NCBI RefSeq assembly: GCF_001902145.1
Contig: NZ_MRST01000013.1
Span: forward strand, 39,735-103,734
Direction: 5' to 3'
DNA from: Pseudomonas fluorescens
GTDB lineage: Bacteria; Pseudomonadota; Gammaproteobacteria; Pseudomonadales; Pseudomonadaceae
Length of the DNA stretch: 64,000 nt
The notes beneath the pieces were generated by a model, which saw nothing but the letters and a program-made list of their open reading frames with translations, was not told the origin of the DNA and did no database searches. Every line of letters starts with the position of its first letter. The stretch's first letter is position 1. Below, piece by piece: positions 1-9,081 of this stretch. Both the position numbers and the translations under genes were made by a program.

Positions 1-534
1 ATTGCCGCCGGTATCGCCGCACTGTGGGGCCCTGCCCACGGCGGTGCGAACGAAGCCGTATTGACCATGCTCGATGAAATTGGCGATGTGTCCAACATCG
101 ACACCTTCATTGCCAAGGCCAAGGACAAGAACGATCCGTTCAAGTTGATGGGCTTCGGTCACCGGGTCTACAAGAACCGCGACCCGCGCGCCACCGTGAT
201 GAAGCAGACCTGCGACGAAGTGTTGAAGGAACTGGGCATCAAGAACGATCCGCAACTCGAACTGGCCATGCGCCTGGAAGAGATCGCCCTGACCGACCCG
301 TACTTCATCGAACGCTCGCTGTACCCGAACGTCGACTTCTACTCGGGGATCATCCTCAAGGCGATCGGCATTCCAACCAGCATGTTCACCGTGATCTTCG
401 CCCTGGCGCGGACCGTGGGTTGGATCTCCCACTGGAAAGAAATGCTCTCCAGCCCGTACAAGATCGGCCGCCCGCGCCAGCTGTACACCGGCTACGAGTC
501 GCGTGACATTACCAAGCTGGAAGATCGCAAGTAA
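1..534 (+). CDS. gltA: Citrate synthase, C-terminal part (5' end outside window)
   Basis: The reading frame is open from base 1, so this is the 3' portion of a gene that starts upstream of the window. It encodes about 177 residues of type II (hexameric, Gram-negative) citrate synthase, which condenses acetyl-CoA and oxaloacetate in the TCA cycle. Visible signatures are the [10 protein letters not shown] segment with its catalytic histidine region, the [15 protein letters not shown] substrate-binding loop, and a C-terminal stretch with NVDFYSG and RPRQLYTG. It ends with TAA followed closely by a strong hairpin terminator. Family assignment is very secure; only the N-terminal half is missing. 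Confidence 0.97.
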   Translation: MAAGIAALWGPAHGGANEAVLTMLDEIGDVSNIDTFIAKAKDKNDPFKLMGFGHRVYKNRDPRATVMKQTCDEVLKELGIKNDPQLELAMRLEEIALTDPYFIERSLYPNVDFYSGIILKAIGIPTSMFTVIFALARTVGWISHWKEMLSSPYKIGRPRQLYTGYESRDITKLEDRK

Positions 535-558
535 GCCCTTGGTTTAGTTGCACCGAGA

Positions 559-587
559 ACGGCCTCCCTTAGTGGAGGCCGTTTTTG
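559..587 (+). terminator. Rho-independent terminator of gltA
   Basis: Inverted repeat ACGGCCTCC / GGAGGCCGT with a short loop followed by a T run, 25 bases past the gltA stop codon. It is a canonical intrinsic terminator in the gltA direction. Confidence 0.88.
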
Positions 588-610
588 TTTGTGGTGCCTG
601 GCCTACCGCC

Positions 611-688
611 ATCGCAGGCAAGCCAGCTCCCACAGTCGATCGGGTTCAAACAGTCAACATGTGGGAGCCGGGCTTGCCCGCGATGAGG
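611..688. repeat. REP doublet (GGCTTGCC class)
   Basis: Two oppositely oriented copies of a REP core: the left reads as CAGGCAAGCCAGCTCCCACA and the right as GTGGGAGCCGGGCTTGCCCG, separated by about 25 bases. It lies between the convergent ends of gltA and actP. The arms belong to the same variant class as the doublet at 21631-21718 (GGCAAGCCAGCTCCCAC) rather than the commoner GGAGCGAGCTTGCTCGCG class. Confidence 0.8.
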
Positions 689-768
689 CCAGCCCAGACA
701 ACACAAAGAGCCCAGGCAAAAAAATACCCCAGCCTTTCGACCGGGGTATCTCTTATGCAGCTGACAAT

Positions 769-2427
769 TTAGTGGTTGACCGCCCCACTCGCCCCCAAAC
801 CAGTCTGCGAACGCACAAACTGCGGGAAGTACAGCGCACGCTCTTTCTCTGCCGCGGCCGACTTGTCGGTGATGGAGAAGAACCAGATGCCGACGAACGC
901 AATGATCATCGAGAACAGCGCCGGGTACTCGTACGGGAAGATGGCTTTTTCATTGTGCAGGATCGAGACCCAGATGGTCGGGCCAAGCACCATCAGGCCG
1001 ACAGCACTGACCAGCCCCAACCAGCCACCGATCATGGCGCCACGGGTGGTGAGGTTTTTCCAGTACATGGAAAGCAGCAACACCGGGAAGTTACAGCTGG
1101 CGGCAATGGAGAACGCCAGGCCGACCATGAACGCAATGTTCTGGCTTTCGAACAGGATACCCAGGCCGATGGCCAACACCGCCAGGGCGATAGTGGTGAT
1201 CTTCGACACGCGAATCTCATCTTTCTCGTTGGCCTTGCCTTTCTTGATCACGCTGGCATACAGGTCATGGGACACCGCCGAAGCACCCGCCAGGGTCAAG
1301 CCGGCAACCACCGCGAGGATGGTGGCAAACGCCACGGCCGAGATGAAGCCCAGGAAGATACTGCCGCCCACGGCGTTGGCCAGGTGCACCGCTGCCATGT
1401 TGTTACCACCGAGCAAGGCGCCCGCTGCATCCTTGAACGCCGGATTGGTGCTGACCAAAAGGATCGCGCCGAAACCGATGATGAAGGTCAGGATATAGAA
1501 GTAGCCGATGAAGCCGGTTGCGTACAGCACGCTCTTACGCGCTTCCTTGGCGTCACTTACCGTGAAGAAACGCATCAGGATGTGCGGCAGGCCAGCGGTA
1601 CCGAACATCAGTGCCAAGCCCAGGGAGAATGCCGAGATCGGGTCTTTCACCAGGCCGCCCGGGCTCATGATCGCTTCACCTTTAGGGTGAACCTTGATCG
1701 CCTCGGCAAACAGCATGTTGAAGTCGAAGTTGACGTGCTTCATGACCATCAGCGCCATGAACGAGGCACCGGACAGCAGCAGCACCGCCTTGATGATCTG
1801 CACCCAGGTGGTCGCCAACATGCCGCCGAACAGCACATACAGGCACATCAGGATGCCGACCAGGATCACCGCCACATGGTAATCAAGGCCAAACAGCAGC
1901 TGGATCAGCTTGCCCGCGCCGACCATCTGCGCGATCAGGTAGAACGCCACCACCACCAGCGAGCCACACGCCGACAGGCTGCGGATCTGGGTTTGCCCCA
2001 GGCGATAGGACGCCACGTCGGCAAAGGTGTATTTGCCCAGGTTACGCAAGCGCTCGGCGATCAGGAACAGAATGATCGGCCAGCCCACGAGGAAGCCGAT
2101 CGAATAGATCAAGCCGTCGTAGCCGGAGGTGAATACCAGCGCGGAAATCCCCAGGAAGGACGCCGCCGACATGTAGTCACCGGCAATCGCCAGACCGTTC
2201 TGGAAACCGGTGATCTTGCCGCCCGCCGCATAGTAGTCCGCTGCCGATTTGTTGCGCTTGGACGCCCAGTAGGTGATGCACAGGGTGGCACCGACAAACG
2301 CGACGAACATCACAATGGCTGAGACGTTCAGCGGTTGCTTGTGCACTTCACCGGTCAATGCGTCCGCCGCCCAAACGGCCGGAGCCAACAGCGAAGCACC
2401 GAATAGAGCCAATAGACGCCGGATCAT
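769..2427 (-). CDS. actP: Cation/acetate symporter ActP
   Basis: A 552-residue sodium/solute symporter (SSS family) importing acetate and related short monocarboxylates across the inner membrane. The N-terminus has a cleavable-looking signal (ends AVWA-ADA), as is usual for ActP, followed by about 13 hydrophobic segments. Family motifs visible include [12 protein letters not shown], the [12 protein letters not shown] segment in TM2 and [15 protein letters not shown]. The length matches E. coli ActP (about 549). The start ATG overlaps the yjcH stop as ATGA, so the two are translationally coupled in the common yjcH-actP arrangement; acs is not in the window. Confidence 0.95.
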   Translation of the reverse strand: MIRRLLALFGASLLAPAVWAADALTGEVHKQPLNVSAIVMFVAFVGATLCITYWASKRNKSAADYYAAGGKITGFQNGLAIAGDYMSAASFLGISALVFTSGYDGLIYSIGFLVGWPIILFLIAERLRNLGKYTFADVASYRLGQTQIRSLSACGSLVVVAFYLIAQMVGAGKLIQLLFGLDYHVAVILVGILMCLYVLFGGMLATTWVQIIKAVLLLSGASFMALMVMKHVNFDFNMLFAEAIKVHPKGEAIMSPGGLVKDPISAFSLGLALMFGTAGLPHILMRFFTVSDAKEARKSVLYATGFIGYFYILTFIIGFGAILLVSTNPAFKDAAGALLGGNNMAAVHLANAVGGSIFLGFISAVAFATILAVVAGLTLAGASAVSHDLYASVIKKGKANEKDEIRVSKITTIALAVLAIGLGILFESQNIAFMVGLAFSIAASCNFPVLLLSMYWKNLTTRGAMIGGWLGLVSAVGLMVLGPTIWVSILHNEKAIFPYEYPALFSMIIAFVGIWFFSITDKSAAAEKERALYFPQFVRSQTGLGASGAVNH

Positions 2428-2735
2428 TGCGCAGCCTCCTTGAGAATCGCATTGTTCAGGTCGTCAAATTCGCCGTTGGCCCGACGCACGTAGATGCCCG
2501 TGAGAATAAAGGCCGACACAATCAGCCCGACGCCCAGGGGAATGCCCCAGGTGATCGAGGAACCGGGGCTGATCTTGGCCCCCAGTACTTGTGGCCCGTA
2601 GGCAATCAACAGGATGAAAGCGGAGTAAAGCCCTAGCATGATCGCCGAGAGAATCCAGGCGAACCTTTCCCTTTTCCTGACCAGCTCCTTGAAACGCGGG
2701 CTGTTTTGAATCGAGAGGTAAATGCTGTCGTTCAT
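2424..2735 (-). CDS. yjcH: DUF485 inner-membrane protein YjcH
   Basis: A 103-residue protein with two predicted membrane segments (about residues 24-46 and 60-85) and the DUF485 pattern of a short charged N-terminus with [19 protein letters not shown]485 proteins are habitually encoded directly upstream of actP-type symporters and are presumed to be partners; the biochemical role is not established. I chose the ATG at 2735 because a GAGGA ribosome binding site sits just upstream; a longer reading frame extends further 5' into a REP element but has no homologous content. It overlaps actP by 4 bases. Confidence 0.9.
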   Translation of the reverse strand: MNDSIYLSIQNSPRFKELVRKRERFAWILSAIMLGLYSAFILLIAYGPQVLGAKISPGSSITWGIPLGVGLIVSAFILTGIYVRRANGEFDDLNNAILKEAAQ

Positions 2736-2855
2736 TGTTTTTATCCTCGCAGCACAGCTTTTTATTATTTTGGAACGTATCCACTGTATGCGGCTGCGCA
2801 ATGGGTTCCAGACGACCTTAGTAGTAGATCGAGCATAGCGAGGTTTTGTAAGAAA

Positions 2856-2955
2856 TGTAGGAGCGAGCTTGCTCGCGAAAGACGCCGACGATAACGCGTT
2901 CATTCTGGATGATCGCGGTGCCTGTGCGTTCTTCGCGAGCAAGCTCGCTCCTACA
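2856..2955. repeat. REPIN (REP doublet, GGAGCGAG class)
   Basis: Inverted pair of REP cores GGAGCGAGCTTGCTCGCGAA about 100 bases end to end. The inner arm contains GATAACGCG, as in most doublets of this class, but in the opposite orientation to those at 40607, 45176 and 60726. It lies between the yjcH promoter side and the 3' end of the binding-protein gene. Confidence 0.88.
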
Positions 2956-2967
2956 GTTGGGGCGGGG

Positions 2968-3819
2968 TTATTTAGCGGTCCACTCGGCCACGCGCTCGGG
3001 GTGCTTGGCTACCCAGTCCTTGGCCGCTGCGTCCGGCTTGGCGCCTTCTTGAATCGCCAGCATGACTTCACCGATTTCATCCTTGGAGGCCCACTGGAAT
3101 TTCTTCAGGAAGGCCGCGACTTCCGGCGCTTTCTTCTCCAGGCCCTTGCTGCCGATGCTGTTGACGGTTTCAGCAGCACCATAAATCCCTTTTGGGTCGT
3201 CCAGGAAACGCAGTTTCCACTTGGCGAACATCCAGTGCGGCACCCAACCGGTGACCGCAATCGACTCCTGCTTGTCTTCGGCGCGGGTCAGTTCGGCAAT
3301 CATCGCCGCACCCGAGCTGGCTTGCAGTTTGTAGTCCAGGCCATATTGCTTGATAGCTTCGTCGGTCTTGAGCATTACGCCTGAACCGGCGTCGATGCCG
3401 ACGATCTTGTTCTTGAAGGTGGTATCGGTCTTGAGGTCTTCAATGGACTTGGCCTTGACGTACTCCGGCACGATCAGGCCGATCTTGGCGTCCTTGAAGT
3501 TGGGGCCGTAGTCGACCACCTTGTCCTTGTTCTTGGTCCAGTATTCACCGTGGGTCACCGGTAGCCAGGCGGAGAGCATGGCATCGAGTTTGCCGGTGGC
3601 GACGCCCTGCCACATGATCCCGGTGGCAACCGCTTGCAGTTTTACGTCGTAGCCCAGCTTTTGCTTGATCACCTCTGCCGCCACATGAGTGGTGGCCACG
3701 CTGTCGGACCAGCCGTCCACGTAGCCGATGCTCAGGGTCTTGCTGTCGGCACTGGCCAGTGTGGAGCCCATCGCAACTACCAGAGTGGCAGCTGCGCCCA
3801 AGAGTCGTCGCATCTTCAT
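2968..3819 (-). CDS. Quaternary-amine (OpuAC/ProX-type) ABC substrate-binding protein
   Basis: A 283-residue periplasmic binding protein with a Sec signal peptide (cleavage near LASA-DSK) and the OpuAC-type fold. Recognisable segments are SIGYVDGWSDSVATTHVAAEV at the mature N-terminus, MLSAWLPVTHGEYW and VTGWVPHWMFAKWKLRFL; aromatic residues in these loops would build the cation-pi box for glycine betaine, choline or carnitine. No permease or ATPase gene is adjacent, so it is an orphan binding protein that must feed a transporter encoded elsewhere, as known for CbcX/BetX/CaiX of Pseudomonas. The start ATG at 3819 has GGGGAAG upstream; an in-frame extension to 3867 is less likely. The exact ligand cannot be read from sequence. 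Confidence 0.88.
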   Translation of the reverse strand: MKMRRLLGAAATLVVAMGSTLASADSKTLSIGYVDGWSDSVATTHVAAEVIKQKLGYDVKLQAVATGIMWQGVATGKLDAMLSAWLPVTHGEYWTKNKDKVVDYGPNFKDAKIGLIVPEYVKAKSIEDLKTDTTFKNKIVGIDAGSGVMLKTDEAIKQYGLDYKLQASSGAAMIAELTRAEDKQESIAVTGWVPHWMFAKWKLRFLDDPKGIYGAAETVNSIGSKGLEKKAPEVAAFLKKFQWASKDEIGEVMLAIQEGAKPDAAAKDWVAKHPERVAEWTAK

Positions 3820-4150
3820 AGTACTTCCCCGAAAGTGCTGCGCCCGGCGGATGCCGAGCGACGTCAAACTGTTGTTATAGGGTGCACCGCGCCCCCTTCA
3901 CGCGCATCGATCCGGTTGCTGAGGCATCAGTGGAGTACTGACAGTTTTATCTTCAACCTGCGTAGCGCTTTGCCCTGCTCTGCCTGCGACCTTGGTTGAG
4001 CAAGAAACGACATCACATCGCCAGTAAGACGCTTTGTAGGCGTTATCGCCAGAATCCCGCCCGAAGTTTGCATGTCAAAATTATGCAGCCGCACTGGGCT
4101 GTGGCAAATCCGGGTAAGATGCGCGCCTTTGCTCCCCAGATAAGCCGACC
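3820..4150. other. Divergent intergenic region, nothing specific seen
   Basis: 331 bases between the start of the binding-protein gene (minus) and the GH17 gene (plus). It must hold both promoters. I see no REP, no convincing operator palindrome and no conserved reading frame in it. Confidence 0.5.
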
Positions 4151-5704
4151 ATGCCCGCGACTGCCCGCTTTCCTGCCCTCCCCTATTTCTTCGCCTTGAT
4201 CCTCGGCGTGCTTGCCCTTGTCGGCTACTGGTACGGCCTCGGCCGGCCGGTGGTGTTGCCGGACGTCGCCAGCGCCAGCCATAAGCTGCAATGTGCCTCC
4301 TATACGCCGTTCGACAAAGACCAATCCCCATTTGACCAGCCGTTCAGGTTGCGCCCCGAGCGCATGGACGCCGACCTGGCGCTGCTGGCTACGCGTTTTA
4401 AATGCGTTCGCACTTACACCATGCTCGGCCTGGAAGCGCTGCCAAGCATGGCGCGCGCGCACGGCTTGAAGGTGATGGCCGGTGCCTGGGTCAGTAGCGA
4501 TCCAGTGGCAACCGAGAAAGAAATCAAAGCGTTGATCGCGGCTGCCAATGCCAGCCCGGACGTGGTGACCTCGGTGATCGTCGGCAACGAAGCCCTGCTG
4601 CGCAAGGAAGTCACCGCCAAGCAACTGGTGGCGCTGATCCATCAGGTCAAAAGCCAGATCAAGCAGCCCGTCACCTATGCCGACGTCTGGGAATTCTGGC
4701 TGCAACACCCGGAAATCGAGCCGGCGGTAGACTTCCTGACCATTCACTTGCTGCCCTACTGGGAAGATGAACCGTCCGGTATCGACCAGGCGCTCAAGCA
4801 TGTGGGCGACGTACGCCAGACCTTCGGCCATAAATTTGCACCCAAGGACATCGTGATCGGCGAAACCGGCTGGCCCAGCGAAGGCCGCCAGCGCGAAACC
4901 GCCGTGCCCAGCCGAGTCAACGAAGCCAGGTTCATGCGCGGTTTCGTGGCCATGGCCGAAGCCAATGGCTGGCGCTACAACCTCATAGAAGCCTTTGACC
5001 AGCCATGGAAGCGCGCCAGTGAAGGGGCTGTGGGTGGTTACTGGGGGCTGTTCGATGCAGACCGTCAGGACAAAGGCATTCTCGCCGGCCCTGTGACCAA
5101 TGTGCCGTACTGGCCGTTGTGGCTGGGGGTCGGTGGGCTCATCCTGCTCGGCACCCTGGTGCTCGGCGGCCGTGTTCGCAGCACGCGCCCAGCATTGATA
5201 CTGCCATTGCTCGGGGCCGTCGCAGCGTGCTCTATCGGCAGCTGGGCCGAATTGACTCGCGTTACCGCACGCTTCAACGATGAATGGGTGTGGGCAGGTG
5301 TGCTGGTGGTGTTGAACCTGCTGGTGCTGGCCCATGCCGCCCTGGCCCTCAGCGCCCGGGAAGGCTGGCGTGAGCGCGGGTTCAACTGGCTGGAGCAACG
5401 CGCCGGCTGGCTGGTGGCAATCGCCGGGTTCGCCGGTGCGGTGATGATGCTGGCGCTGGTGTTTGACCCGCGCTATCGCAGCTTCCCGAGCGCAGCGCTG
5501 GTATTGCCGGCCCTGGTGTACCTGGTACGCCCGGTGACCGGGCCGCGTCGGGAGATTGCGTTGCTGGCCTTCATCATCGGTGCCGGCATTGCGCCGCAGT
5601 TGTACCGTGAAGGGCTGTTGAGCCAACAGGCCTGGGGTTGGGCAGTGGTCAGCGTGCTGATGGTTGCGGCTTTGTGGCGTTGCTTGCGAGTGCGCACGGC
5701 TTGA
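4151..5704 (+). CDS. Membrane-bound GH17 beta-1,3-glucanase/glucosyltransferase
   Basis: A 517-residue protein: one N-terminal membrane anchor (about 9-30), a periplasmic glycoside hydrolase family 17 domain (about 45-310) and five or six C-terminal membrane segments (about 325-515). The GH17 catalytic pair is visible: the acid/base Glu147 in IVGNEALLR and the nucleophile Glu238 in IGETGWPSEG. GH17 acts on beta-1,3-glucans, and characterised proteobacterial members with this layout are transglycosylases that elongate or branch gluco-oligosaccharides. It stands alone, not beside a cyclic-glucan or cellulose synthase. Chosen start ATG follows a short leader; the alternative antisense frame is a shadow. 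The substrate in vivo is unknown. Confidence 0.85.
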   Translation: MPATARFPALPYFFALILGVLALVGYWYGLGRPVVLPDVASASHKLQCASYTPFDKDQSPFDQPFRLRPERMDADLALLATRFKCVRTYTMLGLEALPSMARAHGLKVMAGAWVSSDPVATEKEIKALIAAANASPDVVTSVIVGNEALLRKEVTAKQLVALIHQVKSQIKQPVTYADVWEFWLQHPEIEPAVDFLTIHLLPYWEDEPSGIDQALKHVGDVRQTFGHKFAPKDIVIGETGWPSEGRQRETAVPSRVNEARFMRGFVAMAEANGWRYNLIEAFDQPWKRASEGAVGGYWGLFDADRQDKGILAGPVTNVPYWPLWLGVGGLILLGTLVLGGRVRSTRPALILPLLGAVAACSIGSWAELTRVTARFNDEWVWAGVLVVLNLLVLAHAALALSAREGWRERGFNWLEQRAGWLVAIAGFAGAVMMLALVFDPRYRSFPSAALVLPALVYLVRPVTGPRREIALLAFIIGAGIAPQLYREGLLSQQAWGWAVVSVLMVAALWRCLRVRTA

Positions 5705-5714
5705 CGCAATCACC

Positions 5715-5814
5715 TGTAGGAGCGAGCTTGCTCGCGAAAAACGCCAGGATAACGCGGGGCATCAGGTACCCCGCGTTATCGTTAACGACCATCGCGAGCA
5801 AGCTCGCTCCTACA
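5715..5814. repeat. REPIN (GGAGCGAG class)
   Basis: Inverted REP pair, cores GGAGCGAGCTTGCTCGCGAA and its reverse complement, 100 bases overall, with inner arms GGATAACGCGG / CCGCGTTATCGTTAACG that can themselves pair. It lies in the convergent gap between the GH17 gene and the small membrane-protein gene. Confidence 0.88.
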
Positions 5815-5828
5815 GGGGTGAGGCCACA

Positions 5829-6197
5829 TCAGGCGCCGCGAGGCTTCCTGACCAACCGCAACCCTGCAATCACCACCGCAAACACCGCAAACGTCGTGTT
5901 GTACAGCGCCAGCGCCGGCAACCCGAACACCAACCCCGCCACTGCCAACGCCCACCCCGCACGCCCCGGTACAAAAAAGCCCAGCACCGAGGTGATCAAC
6001 GCCGCCCACCCCAGCAGCTTGAAATGAATCATCAAACCCAGGTTCGAACGCACCTGGCATTCCCAGCGGCTGGCCTCATCAGCGCAGATGCCAACCCATT
6101 GCCCATCCTCCATGAAGCCGTAGCGTGCGGCATAACTGGCGGCCAGCCATAACGGCAGGGCAATAAGCAGCAGGATCAACGGCAAACGACGGGACAT
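5829..6197 (-). CDS. Small membrane protein of unknown function
   Basis: A 122-residue protein with about four hydrophobic segments (7-25, 54-72, 75-95 and 96-114) and a short non-membrane loop with two cysteines (GICADEASRWECQV, about residues 37-50) that would face the periplasm and could form a disulfide. I do not recognise a family. Codon use looks like the neighbours, so it is a plausible conserved Pseudomonas gene rather than noise. It is transcribed divergently from the alpha/beta hydrolase gene. Confidence 0.7.
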   Translation of the reverse strand: MSRRLPLILLLIALPLWLAASYAARYGFMEDGQWVGICADEASRWECQVRSNLGLMIHFKLLGWAALITSVLGFFVPGRAGWALAVAGLVFGLPALALYNTTFAVFAVVIAGLRLVRKPRGA

Positions 6198-6430
6198 GGG
6201 GCACTCCGATAGGCAAAAACGGCGCCCAGCTTAATCCCACGGCGGGCGTTAGCAAGGTGTTCGCACAGATATCTGTTCAACAAAGCATGGCAAAGTGTAT
6301 CGTCTCGCTACTATTACCCCGATTCCGACGTTTTTTCCGACTTTTCGTGCCGAGTGCTGGCACTTCGGTGACAAGGCGGTGGTCATAGCCTGCGAACTTC
6401 ATTCAGCCCGTTCCTCTTAGGGATTAAGTC

Positions 6431-7729
6431 ATGCTCCGTTCCTTGCGCTGTGCTGCCTTGCTGGGCAGCCTATTTTTGAGTGCGTCAGCACTGGCCGTCG
6501 ATATCGACCAAGCCAGCTATGGCTACCCTTTGACCAACCCGTTCGAAGCGACCATCGCCACCACGCCTCCCGATCTGCGGCCAACCCTGCCGACCGATGA
6601 CGAGATCAACCAATCCGACTACACCCTGACGATGCGCCCCGAGCGCGAGTTCAGCCTGCCGGACAATTTCTGGGCGGTGAAGAAACTCACCTACCGCATT
6701 GCCAAGCAGGACCGCGCCGCGCCTTTGATCTTCCTGATCGCCGGCACCGGTGCACGCTTTGACAGCAGCATCAACGAATACCTGAAAAAGCTGTATTACC
6801 AGGCCGGCTACCATGTGGTGCAGCTGTCCTCGCCAACCAGCTTCGACTTCATCAGCGCCGCTTCGCGCTTCGCCACCCCGGGCATCACCCAGGAAGACGC
6901 CGAAGACATGTACCGCGTGATGCAAGCCGTACGCGCGCAGAACGCCTCGTTGCCAGTGACCGATTTCTACCTCACCGGCTATAGCCTGGGCGCCCTGGAT
7001 GCTGCATTTGTCAGCAAGCTGGATGAGACCCGCCGCAGCTTCAACTTCAAGAAAGTGCTGCTGCTCAACCCGCCGGTCAACCTCTATACCTCGATCACCA
7101 ACCTCGACAAGCTGGTACAGACCGAGGTCAAGGGCATCAACAACAGCACCACCTTCTATGAGTTGGTGCTGAGCAAACTGACGCGTTACTTCCAGCAAAA
7201 AGGCTACATCGACCTCAACGATGCCTTGCTCTATGACTTCCAGCAGTCCAAGCAACACCTGAGCAACGAACAGATGGCCATGCTGATCGGCACCTCGTTC
7301 CGCTTCTCGGCCGCCGACATTGCCTTCACCTCGGACTTGATCAACCGCCGCGGCCTGATCATTCCGCCCAAGTACCCCATCACCGAAGGCACCAGCCTCA
7401 CGCCGTTCCTCAAGCGTGCCCTGCAGTGCGACTTCGACTGCTACCTCACCGAACAAGTGATCCCGATGTGGCGCGCTCGTTCCGATGGCGGCAGCCTGCT
7501 GCAACTGATCGATCAGGTCAGCTTGTACGCCCTCAAGGACTACCTGCGCGACAGCCCGAAAATCGCCGTGATGCATAACGCCGACGATGTGATCCTCGGC
7601 CCTGGCGACCTGGGCTTCCTGCGTAAAACCTTCGGCGATCGCTTGACCGTCTACCCGCTGGGCGGCCACTGCGGCAACCTCAATTACCGCGTCAACGCCG
7701 ACGCCATGCTGGAGTTCTTCCGTGGCTAA
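6431..7729 (+). CDS. Secreted/periplasmic alpha/beta hydrolase upstream of mlaA
   Basis: A 432-residue protein with a Sec signal peptide (cleavage after ASALA) and an alpha/beta-hydrolase fold. The nucleophile elbow GYSLGALDA places the serine at 185; an aspartate in NADDVILGP and the histidine His413 in GGHCGN complete a plausible triad, and FLIAGTGARFDS looks like the oxyanion-side strand. The stop codon lies inside the next gene: the mlaA GTG start is 8 bases before the end, so the pair is translationally coupled. Pseudomonas homologues are sometimes labelled serine/threonine kinase in databases, which this sequence does not support. Given MlaA's role in outer-membrane phospholipid asymmetry, a lipase or phospholipase role is an inference. 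Confidence 0.8.
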   Translation: MLRSLRCAALLGSLFLSASALAVDIDQASYGYPLTNPFEATIATTPPDLRPTLPTDDEINQSDYTLTMRPEREFSLPDNFWAVKKLTYRIAKQDRAAPLIFLIAGTGARFDSSINEYLKKLYYQAGYHVVQLSSPTSFDFISAASRFATPGITQEDAEDMYRVMQAVRAQNASLPVTDFYLTGYSLGALDAAFVSKLDETRRSFNFKKVLLLNPPVNLYTSITNLDKLVQTEVKGINNSTTFYELVLSKLTRYFQQKGYIDLNDALLYDFQQSKQHLSNEQMAMLIGTSFRFSAADIAFTSDLINRRGLIIPPKYPITEGTSLTPFLKRALQCDFDCYLTEQVIPMWRARSDGGSLLQLIDQVSLYALKDYLRDSPKIAVMHNADDVILGPGDLGFLRKTFGDRLTVYPLGGHCGNLNYRVNADAMLEFFRG

Positions 7730-8510
7730 ATATCTTCTGCTGCTCGCTGCACTGATATGCGCAGGCGTGGCCAATGCCGACAACAGCAAGGCTCAAGAAC
7801 CCGTCAAGGTCGATGCCGACGGTTTCAAGGAGCCGCTGACCAAGCTCAAGTTCAACCCAGGCTTGGACCAACGTGAATTCGAACGCTCCACGCTCACCGC
7901 GCTCAACGTCTACGACCCACTGGAGTCGTGGAACCGCCGCGTGTACCACTTCAACTATCGCTTCGACCAGTGGGTGTTCCTGCCGGTGGTGAACGGTTAC
8001 CGCTACGTCACGCCGAGCTTCCTGCGCACCGGCGTGAGCAACTTCTTCAACAACCTGGGCGATGTGCCCAACCTGATGAACAGCTTGTTGCAGCTCAAGG
8101 GCCACCGCTCCCTGGAAACCACCGGGCGCCTGCTGGTCAACACCACCATTGGCATCGCGGGCCTGTGGGACCCAGCCACCGCCATGGGCCTGCCGCGCCA
8201 GAGCGAAGACTTCGGCCAGACCCTGGGCTTCTACGGTGTACCGGGCGGCGCCTATGTGATGCTGCCGATCTTAGGCCCGTCGAACCTGCGTGACACCGGC
8301 GGCCTGCTGGTGGACTACAGCGCCGAATCGCAGATCAACTTCCTCAACGTATCCGAAGTCAGCTCCAACCATCCGGAAGTCTGGGCCCTGCGCGCCGTGG
8401 ACAAGCGCTACCAGACCAGCTTCCGCTACGGCCAGATGAACTCGCCGTTCGAGTATGAGAAGGTGCGGTATATCTACACCGAATCGCGCAAGTTGCAGAT
8501 TGCCGAGTAA
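7722..8510 (+). CDS. mlaA: MlaA/VacJ family phospholipid-removal protein
   Basis: A 262-residue VacJ/MlaA protein, which sits in the outer membrane and extracts mislocalised surface phospholipids for the Mla pathway. Family segments: DPLESWNRRVYHFNYRFDQW, VTPSFLRTGVSNFFNNLGDVPNL and RQSEDFGQTLGFYGVPGGAYVMLPILGPSNLRD. Translation starts at a GTG with GGAG upstream, inside the end of the hydrolase gene. The N-terminus has a signal peptide, but the only nearby cysteine (Cys13) is preceded by ALI rather than a proper lipobox, so lipidation is doubtful; a signal peptidase I site after VANA is likely. Other mla genes are not in the window. Confidence 0.92.
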   Translation: MAKYLLLLAALICAGVANADNSKAQEPVKVDADGFKEPLTKLKFNPGLDQREFERSTLTALNVYDPLESWNRRVYHFNYRFDQWVFLPVVNGYRYVTPSFLRTGVSNFFNNLGDVPNLMNSLLQLKGHRSLETTGRLLVNTTIGIAGLWDPATAMGLPRQSEDFGQTLGFYGVPGGAYVMLPILGPSNLRDTGGLLVDYSAESQINFLNVSEVSSNHPEVWALRAVDKRYQTSFRYGQMNSPFEYEKVRYIYTESRKLQIAE

Positions 8511-8521
8511 ACCGCAGCGAT

Positions 8522-8553
8522 AAAAAAGGCCATTCGATTGAATGGCCTTTTTT
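8522..8553. terminator. Bidirectional terminator between mlaA and DUF805 gene
   Basis: Perfect hairpin AAAAAAGGCCATTC / GAATGGCCTTTTTT located between the convergent stops; A run on one side and T run on the other let it work for both strands. Confidence 0.88.
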
Positions 8554-8573
8554 ATTGCATTGATTTTGCTCAC

Positions 8574-8948
8574 TTACTCAGATAGAAACTCTGTAATTGG
8601 AGGCAAGCCATAATCGTTCCCCCCCTTATCGCCTTGGGTGAATAGGCGGACGGACACCATTATAAAACCAACGACCGGTATCAAAAACCAAAGTGCATAC
8701 GCCCCCGTAATGTTCACATCATGAAGCCTGCGGAATGTCACTGAAACCGCAGGGGGGATCATGAACAAGACGTAAAACCCAAATGGAACGATAAACCACG
8801 GACTCGAGAGAACCTCCGCTAAGTACGCTATCAATATAGAGCCCCAAATCAGCATGATGTCCATCACTACAAACGCCCAATATTCCCTTCTGCAGGCTCG
8901 CCCACTGAACTTGGCATAGTTTTTTATTGCTTGAAAACACCAGTTCAT
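8574..8948 (-). CDS. DUF805 inner-membrane protein
   Basis: A 124-residue DUF805 protein with about four membrane segments. Typical signatures are the N-terminal FSGRACRREYWAF, the VTFRRLHDVN motif and a polar C-terminal tail with GDKGGNDYGLPP. The start at 8948 (MNWCFQAIKNYAKF) has AAGGGG six bases upstream; the longer frame from 8987 adds residues without family character. DUF805 proteins are widespread small membrane proteins of unknown function. It is convergent with mlaA and shares its terminator. Confidence 0.85.
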   Translation of the reverse strand: MNWCFQAIKNYAKFSGRACRREYWAFVVMDIMLIWGSILIAYLAEVLSSPWFIVPFGFYVLFMIPPAVSVTFRRLHDVNITGAYALWFLIPVVGFIMVSVRLFTQGDKGGNDYGLPPITEFLSE

Positions 8949-9081
8949 CCTTAACCCCTTATCGATCCATTTTTCGCGCCACTTCACATGAAGAAGCGCG
9001 ACGCATCCTATAAATGCATGGAAAATCGGGCTGTAGGATTAAACTTAAACAGTGTTTCAACCTGCAATCAATGCGAACTCA

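Noticed and set aside
589..2322. 577-codon plus-strand open frame opposite actP
   Set aside because: Antisense shadow caused by high third-position GC; its translation is rich in His/Arg/Gln/Asp without any family pattern, while actP on the other strand is certain.
4043..5713. 556-codon minus-strand frame opposite the GH17 gene
   Set aside because: Shadow; the plus strand has intact catalytic motifs.
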